Shown: one piece after another, positions 1-7,603 of the stretch
Layout: each line of letters opens with the position of its first letter
Position numbering within the stretch: position 1 is the stretch's first letter
Assembly (NCBI GenBank): GCA_964388835.1
Contig: CAYMBZ010000010.1
Coordinates: 1 to 38,277 of the forward strand
DNA: 38,277 nt
Direction: 5' to 3'
Source of the DNA: UBA1738 sp964388835
Lineage (GTDB): Bacteria; Bacillota; Clostridia; UBA1381
Position numbers and translations under genes: made by a program
The notes under the pieces: model-generated
Databases searched by the model: none
The model's input: only the letters and a program-made list of their open reading frames with translations
Told to the model about the DNA's origin: nothing

Positions 1-177
1 TTAATCGTTATTATTTCTCTGGACTTATATCAAAAAGTATGGTATTCCTTTGTGTAAGTCAATATATAATCGAAAATTGCCTTATCAGTAAAATCTGTTC
101 ATGGGATATAAGAGAAATTTATAGCACAAGCAAAGATAATGATATAGAAGAATTTATGAAAAGGGACAAACCTTACG

Positions 178-240
178 ATGACGAATGCAGAGATATCACA
201 ACTTGTTTTCGAGTATTTAAATGAAATAAATAGACTATGA
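178..240 (+). CDS. Very short ORF in a mobile-element remnant (unrecognised)
   Basis: This 20-codon frame starts at ATG 178, has AAGGGA 12 bases upstream, and its stop overlaps the next start in an ATGA arrangement at 237-240. Such tight coupling is typical of small genes on conjugative elements. I do not recognise the peptide. It may be the decayed end of a longer gene, and its length makes any coding claim weak. Confidence 0.2.
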   Translation: MTNAEISQLVFEYLNEINRL

Positions 241-320
241 GTTTTTTACATGAAGAAATGAAAAAAGTAGATATTCGCACCGTAGACAAATCCACTCTCG
301 TGGATCTGAACGATGTTTAG
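237..320 (+). pseudogene. Truncated DUF6870-like mobile-element protein
   Basis: The 27-codon frame contains the stretch KKVDIRTVDKSTLVDL. From memory this matches the N-terminus of DUF6870, a small protein family of about 70-80 residues common on Firmicutes integrative and conjugative elements. Family members continue with a segment ending in a conserved Cys-containing core, and that part is missing here because the frame stops at 318-320. The next gene begins inside its last codons. I therefore read it as a broken remnant. The family assignment is recognition without a search; the early stop is seen directly. Confidence 0.45.
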
Positions 321-624
321 TATGAAACTAAAAAGGCATTGGCCGTTCTATATTTCAAAAACGGTTGAGGTGTTCGTTGTACCACCATACAATTTAGTGG
401 TAGTTTATGAAACCGGAGAAAAGCGTCTGCTTAACCTCGAAGAATGGATTGATAAAGATCCTGCACTGCATATTTTGAAGGAAGATTCAGCATTATTTAA
501 TGCACCACAAGTAAGTCTATGCGGATATAAAACTACATGGCAATCCAAAAATCAGTACTTAGAATTTCATAACGACATTGTCTATCTGTACGGTGACGAT
601 GTGCAATACGAATCAGAGGAATGA
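313..624 (+). CDS. DUF2442-like small protein
   Basis: This 103-residue soluble protein has no signal peptide or membrane segment. Its middle part (YNLVVVYETGEKRLLNLEEW, then ALFNAPQVSL about 35 residues later) follows the DUF2442 pattern: an aromatic-hydrophobic strand, GEKR, an acidic helix, and a phenylalanine-asparagine turn. DUF2442 proteins are small beta-rich proteins often found on mobile elements or beside toxin-antitoxin genes, and no activity is established. The start lies inside the end of the truncated upstream frame, and the stop overlaps the region of the next gene. A later start is possible because no strong ribosome site precedes ATG 313. Confidence 0.55.
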   Translation: MFSMKLKRHWPFYISKTVEVFVVPPYNLVVVYETGEKRLLNLEEWIDKDPALHILKEDSALFNAPQVSLCGYKTTWQSKNQYLEFHNDIVYLYGDDVQYESEE

Positions 625-635
625 AGGGAGAAACA

Positions 636-824
636 ATGAATATCACACAGTTATCTAAAAAAGATAAAGAAAGATATAAGAAAGTGATTTGTGAGGAATT
701 ATGGCTACGGTACTTCAACGATACTCTGCGTAAGAAAAATATTATCTCTGAGCGGGAATATCGAATGATGTTTGTTAAAATCATAGAGCGCACAGGTTTT
801 CTTTTGAAAGGAATTGATCGGTAA
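636..824 (+). CDS. Small mobile-element-associated helical protein (unnamed)
   Basis: This 62-residue protein is rich in charged residues and predicted helix, with a core reading LWLRYFNDTLRKKNIISERE. Similar short proteins occur beside recombinase and conjugation genes in Clostridia. I recognise the style but cannot give a family name. ATG 636 is chosen over ATG 621 because GGGAG sits five bases before it; ATG 621 would overlap the preceding stop as ATGA. With the two frames before it, it forms a compact operon of element-type genes. Confidence 0.45.
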   Translation: MNITQLSKKDKERYKKVICEELWLRYFNDTLRKKNIISEREYRMMFVKIIERTGFLLKGIDR

Positions 825-965
825 GTAGATGATAAGCAACTGATTTCAAAGGAAACATTTGTTGCTGATTTAAAAATGGTAAAAAGATGAGAGAAAAAAC
901 AATAAAAATGCTGATTTTATCATTATTTTTCAAAAAAAGAAATGGCATCTAAATGGTTCGTAACA

Positions 966-1010
966 GCCAAGAAAAACACTTGCAATTTGCGAGTGTTTTT
1001 TGTTCTTGGC
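966..1010. terminator. Long bidirectional-looking hairpin terminator
   Basis: An outer stem GCCAAG/CTTGGC (966-971 and 1005-1010) encloses an inner stem built from AAAAACACT and AGTGTTTTT (972-980 and 992-1000). The A-run on one side and the T-run on the other allow termination in either direction. It follows the small element genes ending at 824, about 140 bases downstream. Confidence 0.6.
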
Positions 1011-1224
1011 CGGTAGTCGGTGCGGAAGATTGGCTCTATAATCTTTACCGAAAAACTCATCGGCTTGCAAGGGTTAAAAGTCACATATATCAAAAGCAAA
1101 AAACATTACTGCATTAGCTCTTTTTGAATATATCATTTAGCTATCGATAGAGTGTGAAATATTTTCAGACTCTGATTAGTTGCTCTAACACTATTTGTGC
1201 CATGTTGCATCGCACTGTAATACA

Positions 1225-1258
1225 GCAAAAAATCCTGTCACAAGACAGGATTTTTTGC
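1225..1258 (-). terminator. Terminator of the tRNA-Leu gene
   Basis: AATCCTGTC (1231-1239) pairs with GACAGGATT (1244-1252) and is flanked by A- and T-runs, so on the minus strand the stem is followed by TTTTTTGC. It lies two bases beyond the encoded CCA end of the tRNA. Confidence 0.85.
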
Positions 1259-1260
1259 TT

Positions 1261-1347
1261 TGGTGCCGCTGGTCGGGGTCGAACCGACACGGTATTACTA
1301 CCACGAGATTTTGAGTCTCGCACGTCTGCCAATTCCATCACAGCGGC
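1261..1347 (-). tRNA. tRNA-Leu (anticodon CAA)
   Basis: Read on the minus strand, the 87-base gene has acceptor arm GCCGCTG pairing perfectly with CAGCGGC, a T-arm containing GGTTCGACCCC, an anticodon stem CGAGA/TCTCG around loop CTCAAAA (anticodon CAA, codon UUG), and a long variable arm as expected for class II leucine tRNA. The CCA end is encoded (TGG at 1261-1263). The promoter at 1370-1398 and the terminator at 1225-1258 make it a single-gene unit. Its 3' end faces the element remnants at 1-1260, which fits use as an integration site. Confidence 0.96.
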
Positions 1348-1369
1348 ATACTCATTAAGTTGCTTATAC

Positions 1370-1398
1370 ATTATACAACAAAATGTTCGATTTGTCAA
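1370..1398 (-). promoter_or_regulatory. Sigma-A promoter of tRNA-Leu
   Basis: On the minus strand a perfect TTGACA (1393-1398) and a perfect TATAAT (1370-1375) are separated by 17 bases. The -10 box lies 22 bases before the first tRNA base. Such a consensus promoter is normal for stable RNA. Confidence 0.88.
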
Positions 1399-1597
1399 TC
1401 CCAATTTTTAATTTTGCAAAAAATTTTAACGTATTGTAATATTGTAACAATTAGCAAGCCAAAAAATGCTTAGTCGGATTTTTTTATTTTTTATTTTCAT
1501 TCGTCCAAAATCCGCATAGTTATGCGTTTTTTCGAATATATGAAGCCTTTTTGCCTCGCAAAAATATTGCGAATTTTTAAAAAAATGTTAAAAAAGT

Positions 1598-1626
1598 TTG
1601 ACAAAACCACTTTTTTGGTGTATAAT
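1598..1626 (+). promoter_or_regulatory. Sigma-A promoter of the NlpC/P60 gene
   Basis: TTGACA (1598-1603) and TATAAT (1621-1626) are separated by 17 bases and lie about 40 bases before the start codon at 1666. Both boxes match the consensus fully, suggesting strong vegetative expression. Confidence 0.85.
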
Positions 1627-1665
1627 ATTTTTGTAACAAATAAGAAACATTTTAGGAGGATTATA

Positions 1666-3015
1666 ATGGGTAACTTAAAGCACACGATAGCTGCACTCGC
1701 GGCAGTATCGTTGGTGGGTTCGCTCTCTGCTGTACAGCTTTTTGATTTTTCGGCAGTACGCGCGACCAAGCTCACTCAGGAAACCGAAATTGTTGAAGAA
1801 ACTCCGGAGGTTTTGGTAGGCGACGGAGAGGGTGAAACCGTAGATTTTTCAATTATGGCACCGGCTTTACAAATTTATGCCGGCAGTGACGGATATATTC
1901 TTACATCGGGCGGCAGTATAAACTTAAGAGCCGCAGCAGACATCGAAAGCACAATTTTGGATGTGCTTGAGGTCGGCACACAAGTTAAAATTATAGATGT
2001 TGACGAAGATTGGTTCAAGGTTGAAACCGCAACACAGACAGGATACGTAAAATCCGAATTTGTCAGCCTTGATTACGGCAGAGTGGAGGACGCCCTGCTG
2101 AAAACAGTTATGTACCGCGAGGGCAAAGCCGTTCAAAGCGTGAACGTCCGCGGTACAGCAGATGAAAATTCCTTGATTTTGGATCAAATCGGCGAGGGTG
2201 AGGATGTAATAATCCTTGAAATCACCGATAACAACTGGTGCAAGGTGTATTTCGGCAAAAACTATGACATCGGCTATGTCTCGGCGCAGTATATCTCCGC
2301 CGGAAACATCGTGAAAAGAAAAGATGTTGCCGCTAAGAGAAACAGCCGCCTTGCGGAGGTTGCAAAAGCCGCAAAAATCACTTCATCCGGCAAAAACATC
2401 GAAGTCAAAACCTTGCCGAGTGAGGAATGCGAAACAATAACAACTCTTTCCGATAAAGTAAACTGCAAGGTGATAAGCGGAGGAACCAACTGGACAAAGA
2501 TTATCGTCTCCGCAACCAATGAAATCGGTTATGTGAAAACCGCAAACGTATCGGTTATTGCCGAAACAAAAGCGGCGGTTGCAAAGCCAGCAAAGGCTTC
2601 CAAATCAAGCGCAAAGACCACCGAAAGCACAAAATCATCATCCGCATCTTCGGGCGGTTCAAAGCTTCTTGCAGAGGCATCAAAATACATCGGAACACGC
2701 TATGTTTACGGGGGGACTTCGCCGTCCGGTTTTGATTGTTCGGGATTGGTTCAATACTCTCTGCGCAAGCTTGGTGTTTCCATAGGACGCTCGGCAAGCT
2801 CGCAATATTCCAGTGGAGTCGGCGTATCGAGAAATAACCTGCAACCGGGAGACCTTGTATTCTTCTCTCGCGGCGGCGGAATTTCACACGTTGCCATATA
2901 TGCAGGAAACGGTCAGGTGCTTCACGCTCCAAGAGCGGGCAAAAGCGTTTGTTATCAATCGCTCAGCTCACTTACCGGCTCACTTAAATATGTAGGCGCT
3001 AAGCGCGTAATGTAA
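1666..3015 (+). CDS. Secreted SH3-domain NlpC/P60 peptidoglycan endopeptidase
   Basis: This 449-residue exported wall hydrolase probably cuts peptide stems of peptidoglycan. A signal peptide covers about residues 1-30. Three bacterial SH3-type domains follow (about 75-135, 148-212 and 238-298), each ending in a GYV strand, and they likely bind wall peptides. After an Ala/Lys/Ser-rich linker (about 299-335) comes an NlpC/P60 domain with catalytic Cys358 (FDCSG), His408 (SHVAIY) and a third polar residue, His420 (VLHAP). ATG 1666 is chosen because TTTTAGGAGGA precedes it at ideal spacing; the frame is open upstream to 1522, but that part contains the promoter. It is monocistronic, with a terminator at 3030. 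The domain order is typical of Clostridia cell-separation or wall-turnover enzymes. Confidence 0.93.
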   Translation: MGNLKHTIAALAAVSLVGSLSAVQLFDFSAVRATKLTQETEIVEETPEVLVGDGEGETVDFSIMAPALQIYAGSDGYILTSGGSINLRAAADIESTILDVLEVGTQVKIIDVDEDWFKVETATQTGYVKSEFVSLDYGRVEDALLKTVMYREGKAVQSVNVRGTADENSLILDQIGEGEDVIILEITDNNWCKVYFGKNYDIGYVSAQYISAGNIVKRKDVAAKRNSRLAEVAKAAKITSSGKNIEVKTLPSEECETITTLSDKVNCKVISGGTNWTKIIVSATNEIGYVKTANVSVIAETKAAVAKPAKASKSSAKTTESTKSSSASSGGSKLLAEASKYIGTRYVYGGTSPSGFDCSGLVQYSLRKLGVSIGRSASSQYSSGVGVSRNNLQPGDLVFFSRGGGISHVAIYAGNGQVLHAPRAGKSVCYQSLSSLTGSLKYVGAKRVM

Positions 3016-3029
3016 CAACAAAATATCGG

Positions 3030-3057
3030 GGATGTAAAAAATTTACATCCTTTTTTT
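3030..3057 (+). terminator. Terminator of the NlpC/P60 gene
   Basis: GGATGTAAA and TTTACATCC form a 9-bp stem with a three-base loop, followed by seven T residues (3051-3057). It sits 14 bases after the stop codon. Confidence 0.9.
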
Positions 3058-3174
3058 ATCCGATTTTTATTATTCATCCCAGGAATGTTCGGAACGATAA
3101 ATCCGATTTCATCTCCCCATTCTCCGCGCCCAAAGGCAAACATGGCACGCGCCACATAAAAATTGCGGCAAAAT

Positions 3175-3203
3175 TTGCACTTTTGCAATTTTTGTGATAC
3201 AAT
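3175..3203 (+). promoter_or_regulatory. Promoter of the comEC-holA operon
   Basis: TTGCAC (3175-3180) and TACAAT (3198-3203) are spaced by 17 bases and lie 33 bases before the comEC start. Each box departs from consensus by one or two bases, which suggests moderate constitutive expression. Confidence 0.65.
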
Positions 3204-3236
3204 ATATTGGATATATTTTTTGAGGGAGGGCACGTT

Positions 3237-5549
3237 ATGTTTTCAGATATTATGATAGCCGCGGCGGCACTTGTTCTCGGCATTGTAATGACCCACACAT
3301 TGGGTATGAGTGCAGCGATATTCTGCGTGCTTTTTCTGTTTCTGCTGTTTTTTGTGCGCACTGCCGCCAAAAGAGAATTTGCGGCTCGTATTCTTGCGAT
3401 ATGTGCTGTTTTTTCTTTTGGATTGCTCAGATACTGCGGTGCGGCACAAGACGACTTGTACCGCAAATTTCCCGACAAATATGTGACGATAACGGGCGTG
3501 GTGGAATCCCTGCCTCTGAATTACGAGGATTCGCGCCAGAACCGATACATACTAAACGCCGAAGCCTTGGAATACGGCGATAACAGCTACTCGCTCAGGC
3601 AAAAACTGCTTTTGGGAACCGATGAAAGTTTTGATTTCGGCGATATTGTGACAGTATCGGGATTTTTAACCGAACTTGATGGGATTAACAACGAATATGA
3701 GCACGATTACTCGCTCAGTTATAAAAGCAAAGGAATTTCAAATCGTTTAAACGCGTATGAAGCTTCCAAAATCGACACAAAACATTCGATAGCGCCCGCT
3801 TTTATCGCCGGAAAAGCACGGCAGGAATTTTGTCGTCTTGCCGATAAGTATTTCACCGCGGACCGTGCGGCGTTTTTAAAGGCAATTGTTGTGGGAAATT
3901 CAAGCGGTTTTTCCCGAAGCTACAATCTTCTTTTAGTGCGCACAGGTATGAAACGCGCTTTATCGTCCTCTTACATGCATGTTTCGCTGATTGCGATTAT
4001 TGCGGGAATTTTCTGTTCGTCCAAAAAGAATCGGGATTTTCTTACAATTATTCTGCTGGCACTGTATGCTGTAACAAACAGCGGTTCTCCGGTTGTCGTA
4101 AAGGCGGCGGCATTTGGCGGTGTGCTTTTATTTAAACGCGCCGTATTCGGATTTGCCGACAAGCTTGACACCCTTTCCCTTGTGGTTCTTGTTATGATTG
4201 CGGCAGACCCGATGCTCTGCTTTAACGGCGGATTCGTCATGTCGGTTGTGTCAGCGGTTATAATGTATTTATCCTTTCCGCCAATTTACGACTCTGTATA
4301 TACTTTTCTCGCAAAGCGCAGAATAAAAAGTCAAAAGCTTTCGGGTGCACTCTCAGTATGGTTCATATTTACTGTTGGAACTCTGCCTTTTTCGGCATTT
4401 TTTTACAACGGGCAATCGATATTTTCGACATTTGTGATGACTCTTTTAATGCCGCTGACAGCACTTCTTTCGGTCGGCTCGGTTATGCTGTTTTTTACAC
4501 TGAAATACTTTGGCGCAACTCCCGTTTTCGGCATAACGGACGGAATTTTGTGTCTTCTTGAAAAGGTACCGTACCTAATCGAAAAAATCCCGTATCATTA
4601 TATTCCGTTAAAAACACCCACAATATCGGAGCTTCTGCTATTTTTGCTGGGGTGGGTGCTTTTTATCAGGTGTATTTCCGGGAAAGCAAAGACATTTCAA
4701 ACGTGCTCTCTTGCCGCAGCTTTTTGCGGTCTGGCACTTGCGACAGTAAATATTTACGGTTTTAATACCCTGTCGATTTATTTTGTCAATGTAGGTCAGG
4801 GCGACGGCGCTGTACTCAGCACCACCGCCGGAGATACCGTGATTATTGACGGCGGCGGCTCTGCGGTGTATGAAGGAGACTACAACATCGGCGAAGCGGT
4901 ATACCTCCCGTACCTTGTCTCTCACGGATTTACCGATGTTGATGCGGCAATTGTTTCTCACTATCACAAAGACCACGTTGAAGGAATAATCGCCGCTGCG
5001 GAAAATTTAAAAATCGACACTCTTATCATGCCGAACTGTGCTCCGAGCAATCAGTATCGCAAGAAGCTCGAAGAGCTTGCAACGGAAAAAAATATAAATG
5101 TCCGATACCTAATGGAGGGTGACGAAATTCGTTTCAAATCAGGTCTTAACATAAAATTTCTTGCGCCCGATTCCGACCAGCTCAAAAGCTCAGACTTAAA
5201 TGACACATCTTTCGCGGCGGAGATTCGCTACGGCGAATTTTGTGCCTTGTTTACCGGGGATTCGACCGATAAAATCAACGACAGCTATCCCGAGGACGTC
5301 GATATTTTAAAGGTAGCGCACCATGGTTCGAATACGGGAAGCCTTCCGGATTACGTAGAGCATACCTCACCGGAATACGCGGTGGTGAGCGTTGGGGATA
5401 ACAATCCCTATTCACTTCCGTCAAAAACCGTTTTGCAAAGACTTAAAAATGAGGGTGCGAAAATTCTGCGCACCGATAAATTGGGAGATATACGATTTAA
5501 GGTGAAGAAAAGCGGTAAAACAGAATACACCGCGCTTAGAGGAGGCTGA
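3237..5549 (+). CDS. comEC: ComEC/Rec2-family DNA uptake channel
   Basis: This 770-residue membrane protein is expected to carry single-stranded DNA across the membrane during transformation. The N-terminal third has hydrophobic segments and a soluble insert (DUF4131-like), the middle (about 220-500) is the multi-helix competence domain, and the C-terminal part (about 510-770) is a metallo-beta-lactamase-like domain. That domain has the metal motif HYHKDH at residues 575-580, the NVGQGDG and IIDGGG motifs before it, and AHHGSNTGS later. ATG 3237 is chosen over TTG 3207 because GGGAGG lies six bases upstream. It is followed after five bases by holA, the usual Firmicutes order. No pilus or other competence genes are in this window, so active transformation cannot be concluded. 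Confidence 0.93.
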   Translation: MFSDIMIAAAALVLGIVMTHTLGMSAAIFCVLFLFLLFFVRTAAKREFAARILAICAVFSFGLLRYCGAAQDDLYRKFPDKYVTITGVVESLPLNYEDSRQNRYILNAEALEYGDNSYSLRQKLLLGTDESFDFGDIVTVSGFLTELDGINNEYEHDYSLSYKSKGISNRLNAYEASKIDTKHSIAPAFIAGKARQEFCRLADKYFTADRAAFLKAIVVGNSSGFSRSYNLLLVRTGMKRALSSSYMHVSLIAIIAGIFCSSKKNRDFLTIILLALYAVTNSGSPVVVKAAAFGGVLLFKRAVFGFADKLDTLSLVVLVMIAADPMLCFNGGFVMSVVSAVIMYLSFPPIYDSVYTFLAKRRIKSQKLSGALSVWFIFTVGTLPFSAFFYNGQSIFSTFVMTLLMPLTALLSVGSVMLFFTLKYFGATPVFGITDGILCLLEKVPYLIEKIPYHYIPLKTPTISELLLFLLGWVLFIRCISGKAKTFQTCSLAAAFCGLALATVNIYGFNTLSIYFVNVGQGDGAVLSTTAGDTVIIDGGGSAVYEGDYNIGEAVYLPYLVSHGFTDVDAAIVSHYHKDHVEGIIAAAENLKIDTLIMPNCAPSNQYRKKLEELATEKNINVRYLMEGDEIRFKSGLNIKFLAPDSDQLKSSDLNDTSFAAEIRYGEFCALFTGDSTDKINDSYPEDVDILKVAHHGSNTGSLPDYVEHTSPEYAVVSVGDNNPYSLPSKTVLQRLKNEGAKILRTDKLGDIRFKVKKSGKTEYTALRGG

Positions 5550-5554
5550 CGGCT

Positions 5555-6571
5555 ATGGCGATTAAAGAAGATAATTTTTTGAAGCTGAAAAAACAGCTTA
5601 AAGAGGGCAAAACGGAGAATTTGTACCTGTTTTTCGGCGAAGAAGTATTTGTAAAGGATATGTACACCGAGCAAATAAAAAAACTCGTTCCGGATGACGG
5701 TTTCGGTGATTTTAACCGAATTTTTCTGGACGGGAAAGATTCCGATTTCGATAAAATCGACGATGCCCTGAATTCCTTTCCCATGATGGCGGAGAAAAAG
5801 CTTGTTGTCATAAAAAACAGCGGTATATTTAAGTCGGCAACGGAGGAAGTGAAAGAATTTTGGCAAACGCGGCTTTCCAATCTTGCGGATTATATCCTGC
5901 TTATTTTTGACGAACGCGAAACGGACAAAAGAAGCGTCTTATACAAGACCGCGGCAAAATACGGCTTGTGCGTGGAATTCAAATTCATGAAGGATTATGA
6001 AATTTCCTCATGGGTTACGCGTGAAGTACAAAAAGCCGGCAAAAAAATCTCAAAAGAAGCGGCGGAATATCTTGTCTCAATGTGCGACAGCGGCATATCC
6101 AACGTGAAAAATGAGCTTGACAAGCTTCTCGGCTACTGCGGCGATGAAATTTATAAAAGCGATATTGAAAAAGTGGTATCAAAACCCCTCGGCATTGTTG
6201 TTTTTGAAATTACCGACGCACTCATCGCAAAAAACGGAGACCTTGCCATGAAGCTGATACTGAAGATGAAAGAAAACAAGGAATCTGCATTTAATATACT
6301 CTACCTCATGTCCTCGGCATTTGACAAAATGCTTTATTGCAAGCTTCTCTTAAATGAGGGCGCAACCTATGACATAATAAGCTCAAAATTAAAGCTTGCG
6401 CCTTTTATTACACGAAAGTATATAGACGGTGCAAAAAGCTTTTCGGAGGAATTTTTGATTAATCGAGTTTGCAAAACCGCAGAAGTCGATCTTGCCGTAA
6501 AACAGGGCGAAACGGACGAATGGACCGCTCTTTTGCAGTACGTTTTCGAATGTATAGAAAAAGGGATGTAA
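5555..6571 (+). CDS. holA: DNA polymerase III subunit delta
   Basis: HolA is the clamp-loader subunit that opens the beta sliding clamp. The length of 338 residues is standard. The N-terminus (NLYLFFGEEVFVKDMYTEQI) is the typical HolA opening, followed by a degenerate AAA+ fold, a helical lid (about 190-215) and a helical C-terminal collar domain (about 215-338). AGGAGG lies nine bases before ATG 5555, and the gap to comEC is only five bases, so the two are co-transcribed. In many Firmicutes rpsT follows; here the next gene is convergent trxB. Confidence 0.92.
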   Translation: MAIKEDNFLKLKKQLKEGKTENLYLFFGEEVFVKDMYTEQIKKLVPDDGFGDFNRIFLDGKDSDFDKIDDALNSFPMMAEKKLVVIKNSGIFKSATEEVKEFWQTRLSNLADYILLIFDERETDKRSVLYKTAAKYGLCVEFKFMKDYEISSWVTREVQKAGKKISKEAAEYLVSMCDSGISNVKNELDKLLGYCGDEIYKSDIEKVVSKPLGIVVFEITDALIAKNGDLAMKLILKMKENKESAFNILYLMSSAFDKMLYCKLLLNEGATYDIISSKLKLAPFITRKYIDGAKSFSEEFLINRVCKTAEVDLAVKQGETDEWTALLQYVFECIEKGM

Positions 6572-6576
6572 AAAAC

Positions 6577-6655
6577 AAACCGACTCCAAAGTGATATGCA
6601 CCCTATCTGCTGTTTTGTCGGCAAAAGGGCACATACCGGCTTGGGAAGTCGGTTT
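6577..6655 (-). ncRNA. Long structured hairpin between holA and trxB (terminator or small RNA)
   Basis: The 79-base element has an outer 9-bp stem AAACCGACT/AGTCGGTTT, a middle stem around CCCAAG/CTTTGG with one mismatch, an 11-bp stem GTATGTGCCCT/AGGGTGCATAT and a small apical hairpin TTTTG-CCGA-CAAAA (minus-strand reading). The 11-bp stem is continuous only on the minus strand, where its three non-Watson-Crick positions become G-U pairs; on the plus strand they are A-C mismatches. On that side the stem is followed by a T-run. It therefore probably acts on the trxB transcript as an elaborate terminator, or as a stable small RNA. It may also stop holA transcripts. Confidence 0.55.
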
Positions 6656-6676
6656 TTATGTTCGTTATTATCTCTT

Positions 6677-7579
6677 TTAAAACAACGAATTTACAATATC
6701 ATTCGCGGCAACCGCACCGTCTGCGGCAGCAGTTACTATCTGCCGAAGCGGCGTGTTTCGCACATCGCCGACGGCGTATATTCCACCGATGCTTGTCCTC
6801 ATATTTTCATCGGTTACAATATATCCGCCGTTATCCGTTTTTACAATATCCCGAACGATTTCGGTTTCCGGAATTCTTCCTGCGGCAATAAATACGGCAT
6901 CGGTATCCAGCACGCCCATTCGTGAGGAAAGTGTGTGCTTTAAAACAACCGACTTAACCACCATATCACCTTGAATTTTTTCAACCGTTTCATTTGCCAT
7001 GATTTGAATTTTCGGATTTTGACGAACTCTCTGCACCAAAGTCGCATTTGCACGGAATTTTTCGCTCCTGTGCACAAGATAAACCGCTTTACAGAAATTT
7101 GAAAGATAGGCGGCATCCTCAAAAGCGGTATTTCCGCCTCCCACAACAACCGCTGTTTTATCCTTAAAAAACGCACCGTCGCAGGTAGCGCAATAGGACA
7201 CTCCCGCACCGCGGAGGCGTTCCTCTCCGTCAACCCCGATTTTTCGTGGATTTGCACCGGTTGCTATGATAACAGCTCTTGCGCGGTATTCGTTGTGGCG
7301 GGTTGAGATTATTTTAACATCTCCTTTGCATGACACGTTTCGAACTCTCTCGTCGGAAAATACCGTACCGAACCCCTCAGTCTGCTCATGCATTGCACGG
7401 GACAGCTCGGGACCCGTTCCCGAAAATCCCGGATAATTGTCGATATCGGTTGTATAATTCATCTGACCGCCTATACCGCTCCCCTCTATCACGAGAGTTT
7501 TAAGTCCCGCGCGGCGGCAATAAATTGCCGCACTGAGCCCACCGGGACCGCCGCCGATTATAATAACATCAAATTCCAT
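6677..7579 (-). CDS. trxB: Thioredoxin-disulfide reductase (TrxB-like flavoprotein)
   Basis: This 300-residue cytoplasmic flavoprotein should transfer electrons through FAD to a thioredoxin. An N-terminal FAD-binding GGGPGG motif (about residues 9-14), the redox pair CATC (Cys130, Cys133), a second nucleotide motif GGGNTA (from about 144) and a C-terminal AVGD motif are all present. The motif that binds NADPH phosphate in classical enzymes (HRRxxFRA) reads HRSEKFRA, one arginine short, so the electron donor should be tested. ATG 7579 is preferred to ATG 7597: AAAGG lies ten bases upstream of it, whereas the earlier ATG has no ribosome site. It follows the sensor kinase gene by 24 bases and is probably its third operon member. 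Confidence 0.88.
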   Translation of the reverse strand: MEFDVIIIGGGPGGLSAAIYCRRAGLKTLVIEGSGIGGQMNYTTDIDNYPGFSGTGPELSRAMHEQTEGFGTVFSDERVRNVSCKGDVKIISTRHNEYRARAVIIATGANPRKIGVDGEERLRGAGVSYCATCDGAFFKDKTAVVVGGGNTAFEDAAYLSNFCKAVYLVHRSEKFRANATLVQRVRQNPKIQIMANETVEKIQGDMVVKSVVLKHTLSSRMGVLDTDAVFIAAGRIPETEIVRDIVKTDNGGYIVTDENMRTSIGGIYAVGDVRNTPLRQIVTAAADGAVAANDIVNSLF

Positions 7580-7603
7580 CGTTTCTAAACCTTTCATATG
7601 TTT

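Larger units (their letters stand above)
825..1260. other. Gene-poor junction between element remnants and tRNA-Leu
   Basis: No convincing gene is seen here. Two very short frames (826-891, lacking a start codon, and about 888-953) could be decayed coding sequence. The stretch contains a long imperfect hairpin (966-1010) and the tRNA terminator (1225-1258). It lies directly downstream of the tRNA-Leu 3' end, where an integrated element would join the chromosome. I did not find a copy of the tRNA 3' sequence between 1 and 1260 that could serve as the second attachment repeat. Confidence 0.5.

Noticed and set aside
39..224. 61-codon open frame on the plus strand at the left edge
   Set aside because: No ribosome site and no recognisable sequence; it overlaps the better supported short frame at 178-240.
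1005..1030. Possible second copy of the tRNA-Leu 3' end (GGCCGGTAGTCGGTGCGG) as an attachment repeat
   Set aside because: Similarity to the tRNA end is patchy and lacks a continuous match longer than a few bases.
1513..1532. CGCATA-GT-TATGCG followed by six T residues, terminator-like
   Set aside because: The loop is only two bases, leaving about five pairs, and it lies in a divergent promoter region with no gene ending there.
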